This document shows positions 12,561 through 24,657 of a stretch of 64,000 nucleotides of DNA, one piece after another. The translations under genes were made by a program, and so were the position numbers. Under the pieces are notes generated by a model. The model was given only the letters and a program-made list of their open reading frames with translations, made no database searches and had not been told where the DNA came from. Position 1 is the stretch's first letter, and every line of letters starts with the position of its first letter. The DNA is from Theobroma cacao (taxonomy: Eukaryota > Streptophyta > Magnoliopsida > Malvales > Malvaceae): positions 12,554,750 to 12,618,749 of the forward strand of contig NC_030855.1 in NCBI RefSeq assembly GCF_000208745.1. Direction: 5' to 3'.

Positions 12561-13901
12561 ACGTACAGGTTGCACCTCAAACTTCAAATCTTCCTGTAAC
12601 TCAATCGGAGGTGCCTCGAGGATATGGGAGGGATCAGGTACATACTTCAACATCGAGACGTGGAAGACATTGTGAATCCTATCCAACTCCGGGTGTAATC
12701 CTAGTCTATATGCCATTGGCCCAATCCTTTCAATGATACGAAAGGGTCCAATGTATCTCGGATTGAGCTTTCCCCGCTTTGCAAACCGAATCACACCTTT
12801 CCAAGGAAAAACCTTAAGAAAAACTCTATCATCAACTTCAAATTCCAGATCTTTTCTCCGTCTATCAAAGTAACTCTTCTGCCTGTCTTGAGCTATCTTT
12901 AAACGCTCTCGAATAACCTTGATCTTGTCATTTGTCAGATCAATCAACTCTACATTAAATAATTTCCTATCACCCACTTCATCCCAGCAGAGTGGAGTTC
13001 GACACTTTCTCCCTTGCAGAGCCTTGTATGGTGCCATCCCAATACTAGACTGAAAATTGTTGTTATAGACGAACTCCACCAACGACAAGTGTTTGTCCCA
13101 ACTCCCAGTAAAGTCAATGACTCAATCCCGTAGCATATCCTCCAAATTTTGAATGGTCATTTCAAACTGACCATCTGTTTGTGGATGAAAGGCAGTACTA
13201 AATCTCAAATTAGTTTCGAGCGCCTCCTAGAATTTCGGCCAGAATCGAGAAGTGAACCGAGGGTCTTGATCTGACACGATAGAAACTGGGACTCCATGCA
13301 ATCTCACTATCTCATCTATATAAAGTTTAGCTAGTTTCTCAATGGAATACGTGCTATGGATAGCCAAGAAATGGGTGGACTTAGTCAATCTATCTACAAT
13401 CACCCAAATAGCATCCTTCCCATTCTGCGTTCGCAGTAAACCTAATACAAAGTCCATAGTCATGTGCTCCCACTTCCATTCAGGGATAGGTAGAGGCTAA
13501 AGAGTACCCGATGGTTTCTGATGTTTCGCCTTGATCTGTTGGCATGTGAGACATTTTGTCACAAACTCGGCTATGTCTCGTTTCATACCCGGCCACCAGT
13601 AACTTTCCTTGATAGTCTTGTACATTTTGGTGCTTTCGAGATGTAAAGCATAGGCGGAAGAATGAGCTTCCTCCAAAATAGCCAATCTCAGCTGATCATC
13701 CTTAAGGACACAAACTCGGTCCCCAAGCATCAAGATACCATCATCATCGAGTCTGAACTCATTAGTTTCTCTATCTCGCAACTTTTGAACTTCGCATTTC
13801 AACTCATCATCAGACTTCTGTAATTCCCTTATTTGATTCAACAGTAAGGGTCTCACAACAAAACTAGCAAGTAGGGTTCCATCCTTGCCATTACTCAACT
13901 A
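12561..13901 (-). pseudogene. Integrase of element C (decayed)
   Basis: One minus-strand frame, broken by stops at 13899 (TAG), 13497 (TAG), 13227 (TAG) and 13122 (TGA), carries integrase in order. First is a zinc-binding N-terminus (EEAHSSAYALH ... CLTCQQIK). Next is the catalytic core with first Asp in WEHMTMDFV, second Asp in IVSDQDPRF and Glu in TDGQFEMTIQNLEDML. The C-terminal part holds RGKLNPRYIGPF and HNVFHVSMLKYVPDP. The D,D,E residues are all still visible. At several stops, related gypsy proteins normally have Gln (for example before PLPIPEWKW), so CAG to TAG change is likely. The enzyme would insert element cDNA into chromosomes; this copy cannot make it. Confidence 0.9.
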
Positions 13902-14060
13902 GATCCCTACAGATTTCATCTTAAGTAGCATTGGAAGATAAGAATTCTGAAGTGATGCTAATGAAGATGAGGATTTATGACTTAAGGCATTTGCTACAAC
14001 ATTTACCTTCCCTGGATGATAATCAATCATTGAGTCGTAATCTTTAATCAACTCTAACCA

Positions 14061-15414
14061 TCATCTTTGCCTCAAGTTGAGTTCTTTCTGGGTGAGCAAA
14101 TATTTCAAACTTTTGTGGTCGGTAAAGATCCGACAACTCTCACCGTATAAGTAATGCCTCCAGATCTTCAATGCAAAGACTACTGCTGCTAATTCCAAAT
14201 CATGGGTAGGGTAATTCATTTCATGCTTCTTCAATTGCCGAGAAGTATAAGCTACTACTTTCTCATCCTGCATTAACATGCACCTTAATCCTAATTTAGA
14301 GGCATCACTGTACACCACAAATTCTTTCCCACTAATAGGAAGTGTCAAGACGGGAGCTGAGGTCAATCGATTCTCCAGCTTCTGAAACCGACTCTCGCAA
14401 ACATCATCCCACTCAAACTTGACTCCTTTACAGGTCAGACGAGTTAGTGGATCAGTTATTAATGAGAACCCCTGAACAAACTTCCTATAGTAACCAACTA
14501 AACCAAGAAAACTCTGAATCTCTGTCACCATTTTCGGTTGCTCCCACTGTAAGATTGCCTCAATCTTCTTAAGATCGACATAAATTCTAGCTCTAGACAC
14601 AACATGTCCCAAGAAAACTACTTCCCTTAACCAGAACTCACATTTGGAGAACTTGGCATAAAGTTGTCTCTTGTGCAAAGTGTGCAGCACAATGCGCAAA
14701 TGGATAGCATGTTCATCATCATCCTTTGAATACACCAGGATGTCATCTATGAATACTATCACGAACTTATCCAAGTACGAGTGGAACACCCTGTTCATAA
14801 GATTTATAAAAGCTGTCGGGGCATTAGTCAGACCAAAAGGCATAACCAGAAACTCGTAATGCCCATAATGAGTCTTGAAAGTAGTCTTGGGTACATCTTG
14901 TTCCTTGATTTTCAACTGATGATACCCAAACCTCATATCAATCTTAGAAAACACCCTGTAGCTGATCAAAAAGATCATCAATCCGTGGTAAAGGATATTT
15001 ATTCTTGATGGTCACTTGGTTCAGTTGACGATAGTTAATACATAACCGAAGAGTGCCATCCTTTTTCTTTACAAATAAGACTAGCGCACCCCAAGGAGAA
15101 ATACTAGGGCATATAAAACCCTTATCTACAAAGTCTTGCAGCTGGACTTTCAACTCCTTTAACTCCGCCGAAGCCATTCGATATAGAGGAATGGAAATAG
15201 GTGTGGTACCCGAAAGTAGATCAATAGAGAACTCAAGCTCTCGATTAGGAGGTAGTCTCGGTAATTCATTCGGAAACACATCAGAGAACTCATTTACTAT
15301 TGAGACATCCTCTAACTTAGGTTCCCCCTTTGAGGTATCAATCACATGTGCTAGATAAGCCGGATACCCTTTCTGCCCTAGTTTCAAAAGCTTTTGATAG
15401 TCAAGATTACACAA
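14061..15414 (-). pseudogene. Reverse transcriptase-RNase H of element C (frameshifted)
   Basis: The RT starts in one frame (15414-14944; [15 protein letters not shown], then [35 protein letters not shown]). It continues in another frame from about 14975 ([16 protein letters not shown]), so one base-level frameshift lies near 14955. The catalytic YXDD-equivalent is FIDDILVYS. RNase H follows with [23 protein letters not shown] and [11 protein letters not shown]. The frame ends in TGA at 14061 within NLRQR*WLELI, where relatives have Arg. It then runs on to about 13902 through a linker to the integrase. Confidence 0.92.
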
Positions 15415-15521
15415 GATTGTAATACTCGACGTTCCCCTGCAAATACAACTTATACTCCTTTAGAATTCTGAAGTACAACTTTCTTCCTGAAACAATCCAC
15501 ATTCGCCCGATGTGTAGTTAA

Positions 15522-15830
15522 CTAATCCATACCCAATATCAAATCAAAATCCCAGATTGCTAGGGGAATTAAGTCAGCCTTGAATTCTTTCTCACCAACC
15601 CTTAATCCACAGTCTCTATAACAGGTGTTTTTAACCAACTTCTTTCCTAGAGGGGTATGAACTACAATTTCCTCCTTTAAAGGTGACAGGTTTTTATCAG
15701 AAAAGGATGCGAATGTCGTGCTCACATAAGATCTATCCGAACCAGAATCAATTAAGACATAAGCATCTCTGTCAAATACAAACATGGTACTTGTCATTGC
15801 ACTAGGTCAGACTCGTGCCTCTTCCTTTGT
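15522..15830 (-). pseudogene. Retropepsin-like aspartic protease of element C
   Basis: The minus-strand frame encodes YVLIDSGSDRSYVS, with the D-S-G catalytic triad of a retroviral-type protease. About 70 residues later comes WDFDLILGMD, the typical end of the fold. A TAG stop follows GMD where relatives have Trp (GMDWL), consistent with a G-to-A change. A TGA lies just upstream of the segment near 15807. The protease would cut the gag-pol polyprotein inside the particle. Frame differs from that of the upstream gag core. Confidence 0.85.
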
Positions 15831-15999
15831 CACAGTAAAAACTCTCATTGGGGTATGAGTCTGCGGTCTAGAGGGTGGATGCGCCGGGGTATTATTCGCC
15901 ACGCCGGATCGCATCGCTACACCTTATCTCAACTGTGACCCAGAAGAATCTCTTCTCTGCATATTTGTGCGAGCTTGGGGAGATAAAGCAACTGCAGTA

Positions 16000-17200
16000 G
16001 CTCGTCCTAACTACAGGCAAACATTCCTCATGTGGCTCTATTGACAACACTGAAAACATCACACGGGCTCCCTACACTGCCCGACATGTGATCTCTCACA
16101 GTTTTGACATCTGTCAAAACCCCCAAAACTCTTCCCAAGAGCACTCGCCACTGATCTACTGAATCTAGTAGACTTTTGCTGTGGCTATTGAGATGAGGGT
16201 CGATTAGATGCTATTGAAGCAGTGGTAACACTCCTTAAAACAGATGAATCCTTCCCCTTTTTCGATGACTGACTGAAAGATATATTCGAATTCTTCTTCT
16301 TAGCAAACTCGGCCTGAATTCTCCTATTCTCAGTTGTAAGTTTCTTAGCCCGTAAGCCATCTACACAACCTCTTTATACGGCTCCCTACCCATCACTATC
16401 ATACGGTCTCTAATTTCATTCCGAAGCCTTTCCTCAAAGTAATTAGCCTGATCCCGCTCAGTCTTCACTAGATCGGGCACGTAAAGCATTAGCTCGTTAA
16501 AAGGAGCCTCATACTCCTCTATTGTTAAACTCCCCTGTTTCAGACTCAAGAATTCCTTCTTCTTTTCCTTTTGATGAAAATAAGTATAATACTGGTCGTT
16601 GAACTCTCACAGAAAATTCGATCAGGTCAAAGAAGTGGTAGAACGAGATTTCACTAAGTATCACCAAATACGGGCCCTATTCTCAAGTAATCTAGTGGCT
16701 ACCATCAATTTTATATCATCATCTAGTCTCATATTAGTAAGTGTTTCAGAAGCCTGAATGATCCAATCCTTATCTACGGTTGCATCCAGATCACCTTTAA
16801 AAGAAATACAGTCGAGCTGTCTAGCTTCCTTAAGTTTTATAGAAATGGAGACATCAGGTACATGTGGTGGGACAAGAGATGGTGGTGGTGGCACTAGAGG
16901 TGCGACTGAAGGAACGGTAGGAGGAGCTTGACCAGCCTAAGCTTGGCCAGTAATAGCAGTGAGGAAAGCTGCCAATGCTTGAACTGCCTCAGGAGACATG
17001 GTAGGAATACCAAAAATACCAATAGGTGGTGGAGGAGGTGGAGGATATGGAGGAGTTTCAGTCTATTCAGCAGCAGGTACTACCCGAAAAGTAGACGTAG
17101 CAGATTCCCCCTTTACAAGATCTGGCTGACGATGCCGAGAACGACCTATTCCTCTCCCCACTGATCTAGCGAGAGGTGGGAGTCCACGTCGAGGAGGCAT
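16000..17200 (-). pseudogene. Gag of element C (nucleocapsid, decayed)
   Basis: The start ATG at 17200 opens MPPRRGLPP, the common start of Tekay-type gag. A proline-rich stretch follows, then the capsid core (LKEARQLDCISFKGD, then SLKQGSLTIEEYEAPFNEL). Stops are at 17063 and 16937 (TAG), and a TAG at 16361 coincides with a frame change. After it the frame holds two zinc knuckles: CQNCERSHVGQC, and a second of C-X2-C-X4-H-X4-C spacing broken by TAG at 16038. A two-knuckle pattern is usual for this group. The product would coat element RNA; this copy cannot produce it. Confidence 0.85.
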
Positions 17201-17338
17201 AATGATCTATAAGAAGAAATAGAACAAGTTTAGACAACTTCAGGTCCTATATTCAGATGCATGCATTCAACTCAATTTAACTTAACTTGGGGTCACACTA
17301 ACACTATAGTTTTTTTAAAAATAACTTTAAAACTAATG

Positions 17339-17350
17339 GCTCTGATACCA
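17339..17350 (-). other. Primer-binding site of element C
   Basis: The minus strand reads TGGTATCAGAGC, complementary to the 3' end of plant initiator tRNA-Met, 7 bases inside the 5' LTR end. It fixes the 5' end of the element at the right-hand LTR. Confidence 0.92.
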
Positions 17351-17357
17351 ATTGAAT

Positions 17358-19017
17358 TGTCACGACCCGGTACTCTCTTCGAGCCAGTGACAACCGCCGC
17401 GATGTCCCGATAGACAATCCTTACTCGAAATGTCAACCGAAACCTTGCAAGGCTCTAGCATCAATTTTCTGCCTCCCTTGTGAGCAGCAGTTACTAAATA
17501 TCATATTTTAAAGGAATATAGACTATCTTCAAATCAAAGACAATCAAAAAGTAATTTCTATCGCATAGAGGTATTTTTGTCATTTTACTCAAAAATTTTG
17601 AAACCTGCTAAGAATATAATATATAAATGAAAAATATACATTTCATATCTAAAAATAAATTTCGGTATCTAAATCATCCATTTAAAGTGAAATTATAGCT
17701 AATCAAACTAAATAAAAATATTGAATAAAATATTCCATTTTCATATAAAATAATATTTATACAATATTTATATGACTGTAATCCTACGATTTCTAAGGGT
17801 GTGAATCCAAAAGCAAACCCTCGACAAAATCGACGGTCTACAGATTGCCCTGAGCCTGAAATGGGTGAAAGAAGGGTGGTGAGTTTTTATAAACCCAGTG
17901 AGTAAGCAAAGTTCATCTATAACATCTAAAGCCGAGTAAATGGATACAATTAAAACATCTTATCATAATATGGTTCATAACATTAAAACTCATTTCAACA
18001 CATATAAAACAGTTACATTTCATAAAAAAATTGACAAGGCTTATGACTCTCTTAAAAACTTGGCTTGTGCCAAAACTTGTACTCAGTTACACCTTGAGCA
18101 GGGCTTCCAACCGAGTCGGCCAAGGCTATTAAAATAACATATTCACATACAACATGTTTTTACGTTCAAAAACACAGTCGTTCCTTGACGTTGGCTGAGT
18201 TTCACCCTCACGTGGTGGTTCGGTGTGAAGTGAACTCTAAACTACCTTAGGAGATACCCTCCGTGCCTCTCATACTAAGGTAAAATATGACGGGGTTTAC
18301 CGTGCCCCTCTAATAGGCTAGTCCATGAAAACCCACCCACTGCAATAAGCTAATCAATTACCCCACCAAATCAATAAAATTTCGACAGTATGACATGGCT
18401 AATATGATATTACCCAGCCTGTCAAGGTAAAACAAAACAGTTCATATATTCCACATAAACACAAATCTAGCCGTTCATGCCATCACATTGTCATAAGCCA
18501 TCAATTCAAATCATATGTCAATTACAAATCCCGTTATGCCGATACATTTATTACAAAGCAGAGTCGGCACAACTAACAATAGTCAAAACATATATATAAC
18601 ACAAGTGTATAGTCTCCGCTTACTCAATTTCCAAAACCAGGATTCAATTTCAAACCAAATTATGAATCTCATTTCATTTAACCAACACTTCAGTTATAAA
18701 ACAGAATAGTTTATAATTTAAGTTCATTATTCTTTAAAATCATAAAAACGAGTATAAACTACTTTAGAGAGTTAAGATGATAGTCTGTTTACTCACAATA
18801 ATGGGAGTACTCTTACTCGTAGTCCTTGGGTACGATATCCTTACCCTTACCAGAGGGCTCACCACTTATATTTAATACACAACAAGTAATTCAATACATT
18901 TTTGCCAAACTATTATAAAACTATTTCAGGCTCTATATGAATGCATGAAATTGAATGAGAAATGTTCGAATAATCACTTAAAGATGGTGTTCTACGTAGG
19001 TTCAATTTGTGAGACCT
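17358..19017 (-). mobile_element. 5' LTR of element C, part 1
   Basis: It begins TGTCACGACCCGGTACTC next to the primer-binding site and aligns with 9201-10990. Most differences are transitions, and about 130 bases present near 9600-9730 are missing here. It is broken at 19017 by an LTR A. The divergence between the two LTRs shows an old insertion. Confidence 0.88.
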
Positions 19018-20225
19018 CAACCCCTATAAGCTCATAACGAGGCATAGACGTAATAACCCAAGCCAGGGGTAGTTTCGTCATTTCCTCTAAAAAGTTCCCA
19101 AAAGGATGTTTTTTGATATTTAAGGTCTTAAATAAGCATAAAGACCAAATAAATTATGTATAATGATGAAAACATGAAGAAAACTAGATGTGGCAATAAT
19201 TTTCACAATAGGGCCAAAATGGTCGTTTTGCACCTAGAGTCAAAATTTTAAGTTTTCGTAAACTCGAGTAGTTTAGATCATTGTGGACCTTGTCCCAGTG
19301 TCAAAAGAACAAAAAGATTGCACAAAGGATGGGAGGAAGACAAAGCCACCATGTTAAGGGCATTTTGGTAATTTCGGTGGAAATTTGGATTAACTTGAAG
19401 TATAAATATATTTCTTCCAGCAGCTTCTCACATTTTCCTACAGCTTCTTCTTCTTTTCCCTCCTTCTATCTCATGTTTGTTTCCCCTCCATGGAAGCATG
19501 GTGTGAAAAATTCATAACTTTCTCTCTCTAGCTCTAAATTTCTTGCTTTTGCCCACTCTTTCATACGATTTTTTATGCTCTTCCACTTTTATACCTTAAA
19601 ACCCTCAAAAAGTCTTTGTTCAGTACTTTCTCTCACTAGTTGGAGGTTTTAGAGAGAGAAAGAGAGATTTTTCAAATTTTTTTGGAAGCTATTGGAAAAG
19701 AATTCAACTACAAAGAAACCCTAAGGTGAGTGATGAACTAGGCTTGGTTTTAAGTTGTTGATAATGGCTAGTAATTGGGATTATGAGCTGTTTGATTGTT
19801 GAGTTGTTTACTCATTTTTAGTGTGATTAAAGTAGTACAAGGAATAACCATTTGATATATTTGGAAGCCAATTAGGATTGGCTAGTAAAAGTTGAATTAG
19901 AAACTAGCTTTTGGAGTGATATTAATGTAAATTGGATTGGTTGTGATGTTGTCTGTGTATAGGTTCCAACAAGGCCTCACATGTCCATTTGGAGTATTAG
20001 TTAAGGTTAGAGTCAAGCAAAAGAAACAACAAGACCGGTGAGTGAATTGTATTTCAAAAATCATTTTGGGAATGTGGCTGTTTTGTACAAAGAATTTGAA
20101 TGATTTTATACAACTTTACTTAAAAACAAGTGCCTTGGGAACAAGCTTTTGCTAAATGGTTTTATGTTGTGATATGTGGTTGTTATGGATTCATGCACTA
20201 TTGCATTATGATGATATATATATAT
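19018..20225 (+). mobile_element. LTR A copy (A2), cut by an assembly gap
   Basis: It starts TGTGAGACCTCAACC, inserted after GGTTCAATT in LTR C, and matches the first half of the complete LTR at 23078-25687 up to a TA tract. The remaining ~1.3 kb is missing in the N run. A TATA box and splice donor are intact in it. Confidence 0.85.
19401..19410 (+). promoter_or_regulatory. TATA box of LTR A2
   Basis: TATAAATATA is followed about 15-60 bases later by pyrimidine-rich leader sequence (TTCTTCTTCTTTTCCCTCC) and, at 19723-19731, AAG|GTGAGT. The same order occurs at 23465 and, with a TATA-less variant, after 33985. Confidence 0.6.
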
Positions 20226-21016
20226 NNNNNNNNNNNNNNNNNNNNNNNNNNNNNNNNNNNNNNNNNNNNNNNNNNNNNNNNNNNNNNNNNNNNNNNNNNN
20301 NNNNNNNNNNNNNNNNNNNNNNNNNNNNNNNNNNNNNNNNNNNNNNNNNNNNNNNNNNNNNNNNNNNNNNNNNNNNNNNNNNNNNNNNNNNNNNNNNNNN
20401 NNNNNNNNNNNNNNNNNNNNNNNNNNNNNNNNNNNNNNNNNNNNNNNNNNNNNNNNNNNNNNNNNNNNNNNNNNNNNNNNNNNNNNNNNNNNNNNNNNNN
20501 NNNNNNNNNNNNNNNNNNNNNNNNNNNNNNNNNNNNNNNNNNNNNNNNNNNNNNNNNNNNNNNNNNNNNNNNNNNNNNNNNNNNNNNNNNNNNNNNNNNN
20601 NNNNNNNNNNNNNNNNNNNNNNNNNNNNNNNNNNNNNNNNNNNNNNNNNNNNNNNNNNNNNNNNNNNNNNNNNNNNNNNNNNNNNNNNNNNNNNNNNNNN
20701 NNNNNNNNNNNNNNNNNNNNNNNNNNNNNNNNNNNNNNNNNNNNNNNNNNNNNNNNNNNNNNNNNNNNNNNNNNNNNNNNNNNNNNNNNNNNNNNNNNNN
20801 NNNNNNNNNNNNNNNNNNNNNNNNNNNNNNNNNNNNNNNNNNNNNNNNNNNNNNNNNNNNNNNNNNNNNNNNNNNNNNNNNNNNNNNNNNNNNNNNNNNN
20901 NNNNNNNNNNNNNNNNNNNNNNNNNNNNNNNNNNNNNNNNNNNNNNNNNNNNNNNNNNNNNNNNNNNNNNNNNNNNNNNNNNNNNNNNNNNNNNNNNNNN
21001 NNNNNNNNNNNNNNNN
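20226..21016. other. Assembly gap (791 N)
   Basis: The right edge restarts LTR C about 400 bases before the point where the left side left it, so the gap does not simply hide the rest of LTR A2. Confidence 0.99.
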
Positions 21017-22823
21017 ATATAGTCTCCAGTTACTCAATTTCCAAAACCAGGATTCAATTTCAAACCAAATTATGAATCTCATTTCATTTAACCAACACTT
21101 TAGTTATAAAACATAATAGTTTACAATTTAAGTTCATTATTCTTTAAAATTATAAAAACGAGTATAAACTACTTTAGATAGTTAAGATGATAGTCTGATT
21201 ACTCACAATAACAAGAGTACTCCTACTCCTGGTGTTCGAATACGATATCCTTGCCCTTACTAAAGGGCTCACCACCTATACCTAATACACAACAAGTAAT
21301 TCAATACATTTGTGCCAAACTGTTATAAAACTATTCCAGCTCTATATGAATATATGAAATTGAATGAGGAATGTTCGAATAATCACTTAAATATGGTGTT
21401 CTACGTAGGTTCAATTGTTATTGGATTGAAATGATATTCGATGTAACTCGCACTATACATTGTTTAATTAGCCAAAACAGCCGATTCAACTCCAAATAGA
21501 TTCATTGCACTTTCGGTACTTCAAATACACCCAAAGTACCTCAATGAACTTGATTGTGACTTAAATGATCACATCCGAAACTCATTTTGATTCCAAACTA
21601 ACGTGCTATTCAGTGTCAACATAGTCCAATAAGTCCATATATATCATTAGAAATCAAATCCAAGTCCATTTAGCATGATTTTCTCGTTGTCGGTCAAGTC
21701 GTTTACTAAAGGAAGTATACTTTTCGATAACCATTGTTGATATTTGACACCATAAATCATCAAATACGAGCTAAATAATATGAAATATAACAAAATTCAT
21801 CATCAATATATTCCCTATCAAATTCAGCCAAGGAGGGTTTAGTGAAGGATATGTTGTTTTCTTGCTTGTTTTTCATACCGAATATCACAAAACAACTAAA
21901 AACACCTAGATAGCATAAAATCTAACAAAAACCATCATCAAAACCTCCCCCCCTTGATTCAACCAACATGACTTCCTTCATGAAAGTTTGAGTTTCAACC
22001 ATAGAAAATAAAAAAGAAAGCATGGGAGAGGTGAATCTTAAGTTAAAATCGTGAAATCTTACCTTAGATCGCTTCGTTTTTTGGTAAACGACGAATTTCT
22101 CTTGAATTTTCTTCCTCAAGGGTTGTTTTTATTCTTTCCCCCCTTTTCTTTGGCTTGCACGGCATTGAAAGAAGAATTGGGAGAGGTTTATGTTGGTTTA
22201 TAAAGAAAATTATAAAAGAATTAAAGCTTGACACGTGTCAACGTGTGAATGGTTCATGGTTAAAACTTAACTATTAAGCATTTTCTTACCACCACATATA
22301 ATACCTTAATTATCCAAAGTATAAAAATGATAATAGGTGAAATTCATGGGCTTGACAAGTGTCACGGTGGTTAAAATTTCAAAAATTCCTATTACGTCCT
22401 CATGGACACATGGAATGATCGGTTTGCCCTTATGCTTGAAAAAATTCAGAATTGAGATTTTTCACTTCTCAAATTTAAATTATGCTCCAAATAGTCAAAC
22501 TTGGTCAAAAATCTCGTCCAACATTCCAATTTTGCCTTCGGATGGCAAAATGACCATTTTGCCTCTACGTTATAAAAATTCCCGGATTGGATTCCAAATT
22601 AATCCTCGAACTCTGAATCACCATTTTGAAACATTCTAAGGTTCAATAACTCTCAAATACATCCCAAAATCTCTATTTGGACTAGTTCGAGGTTTTAATC
22701 AACTTAATTGTACCACTAGGTATGATACCGACTTTTAACGATTTTTCGAGATATCCAAGTATGTAAACATGCTATCAAGTACATGAATGACATGACAAGT
22801 ATATAATAGAGCTGGGCTTGACA
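21017..22823 (-). mobile_element. 5' LTR of element C, outer part
   Basis: It aligns with 10573-12369 and ends GGGCTTGACA at 22823, the TGTCAAGCCC start on the minus strand. Its first ~400 bases duplicate 18608-19017 and run without interruption through the site where LTR A2 sits in the left contig. The flanking CCTGA matches CCTAA at 9196-9200. Confidence 0.88.
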
Positions 22824-23077
22824 CCTGACCACTTTTATTTTTGTTTCCATGGAAAAAGCTTGACTGATTTGGTCAGAAACACTTGTTATCCCACCTTAAA
22901 ATCAAGATTAACTAAAGGTAGTGGATCATACTCATCATAACACTGTTTAGTTTTAAGTTGTGGTGGCGGTGGCTCTGATTCAAGAATTGATGCTTACTTA
23001 CTTGTAGGTGATGGAGTAGGATTACCTTGATCTTTATTAGCTAAATCCACTCTATAGCAATAAGATGTGGTTGAAGG
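22824..23077 (-). pseudogene. Element D pol remnant: protease-RT linker joined to integrase tail
   Basis: On the minus strand CYRVDLANKD continues the protease downstream region across the LTR A insertion. After a proline-rich ESEPPPPQLK, the frame passes within about 15 residues to LDFKVG*QVFLTKSVKLFPW and KWSG. That is the basic C-terminal domain of gypsy integrase (usually FKVGDKVLL...LFPGKL). RT, RNase H and the integrase core are therefore absent, apparently by deletion. Stops lie within it. Confidence 0.7.
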
Positions 23078-23464
23078 TGTGAGACCCTAACCTCTATAGG
23101 CTTGTAACTAAGCATAGATGTAATAATATGAGCCAGGGGTAGTTTCATCATTTTCTCTAATAAGCTCCCAAAAGAAAGTTTTATGATATTTTAATGTCTA
23201 AATAGGTATAAGACTGCATAAATGATGTGTACTGATGAAAACACGAAGAAAACTAGAAGTTTCAATAATTTTCATAACAGGGGCAAAATGGTCATTTTTC
23301 ACCTCGAGTTAAATTTTAAGTTTTTATGAACCCAAGTATGTTTAGACCATTATGGACCTTGTCCCAATGTCAAAAGAGCAAAAAGATTGTATAAAGGGTT
23401 GCATGAGAACAAGTTAACTAGTCAAGGGCATTTTTCTAATTTTAAGGGAATGGATAAGATTGGC

Positions 23465-23472
23465 TATAAATA
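23465..23472 (+). promoter_or_regulatory. TATA box of LTR A3
   Basis: TATAAATA is followed by a CTTCTTCTTCTTCTTCC-rich leader. Its position matches the TATA box of LTR A2, which points to an LTR promoter. Confidence 0.6.
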
Positions 23473-24299
23473 CATTTCTTCCAGCAGCTTCTTCTCCCAT
23501 TTTCCAGCAGCTTGTCTTCTTCTTCTTCTTCTTCCCTCTCACGTTTCTTCAAAACTCCATGGAAGCTTGATATGGAGCTTGCATAATTTTCTCTCTCTAG
23601 CTCTAGTTTTCATACCTTTGAGCCATTTTGACTAGAACTCTTTAATTCTTTCACTCTCTCACTTCAAAACCCTTGATAAAGCTTATTTCCAAACTTTCTC
23701 TCACTAGTTGGACGTTCTAGAGAGAGAAAGAGAAAATTACCCCATTGATTTGGAAGCTATTGGAAGAGAATTCAACTATAAAGAAACCCAAAGGTGAGTG
23801 ATAAATTAAATTCGGTTTTTAGCTATGAATAATGACTAGTAATTTAGATTAAGAGCTGTTTTATTGTTGAGTATGTTCATTATACTTTTTTAGTGATTAA
23901 GATAGTGAACATAGATAGCCATTTAATGTGGCAATTGAAAGCTAGCTAAGAAATAGCTTTTAGGGTTCATAGTGTGTGAATTGACATATTGTTTATGATA
24001 ATGTGATCCTAGGTTCTAATGAAGTCCCATCCTTCCAATCGGATCATTAGGGGAATTAGAGTTAACTAAAGGCTCAATAATAAATCGGTGAGTGGACTGC
24101 CTATCAAAACTATTTTGGGATTGTGACTATTTTGTACAAAGTGTTTGAATGATTTTATACAACTTTTCTTAGAAAATTAGTGCCTTGGGAACAAGCTCTT
24201 GAGAAATGGTTTATGTTGTGACATGTGACTATTATTGATTCATGCACTACCAAATGGTGTTGATATATATATATGAATATATTGTTGTGTAATGACATT

Positions 24300-24435
24300 G
24301 ACTCGGTTATGTGCGAGTAGGAAGTGCGCATAAGTCGAGGATGACCCGGTTATGTGCGAGTAGGGAGTGCGCATAACTAGGTGATGACCCAGCCATGTGC
24401 GAGTAGGGAGTGCGCATGAGCTGGTAATGATGATG
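24300..24435 (+). repeat. Minisatellite of ~45-bp units in LTR A3
   Basis: Three to four units share TATGTGCGAGTAGGGAGTGC followed by GCATAA or GCATGA and a GATGACC linker. Units differ from those in A1, A4 and A6 at the same place. Confidence 0.8.
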
Positions 24436-24657
24436 ATGGGATGGTGTGAATGATGATGATGGGTATATGTATACATATATACATATGTAAATATGTGTGA
24501 TATAGGAAATTAATGAGTAATGGTATATGGTTGTAACGCATGTGAAACTTGACATGTTAAACCGTGAAAAATTGTTATGTATTTCTTATTGGCTTTGAAC
24601 ATTTCAGCAAGGTGGTTTTCTTTGGGAGAAAGGGAAATTTTTCATTGGTGCCCTGTA

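Noticed and set aside
20130..21116. Long frames across the N run
   Set aside because: Created by unknown bases; no information.
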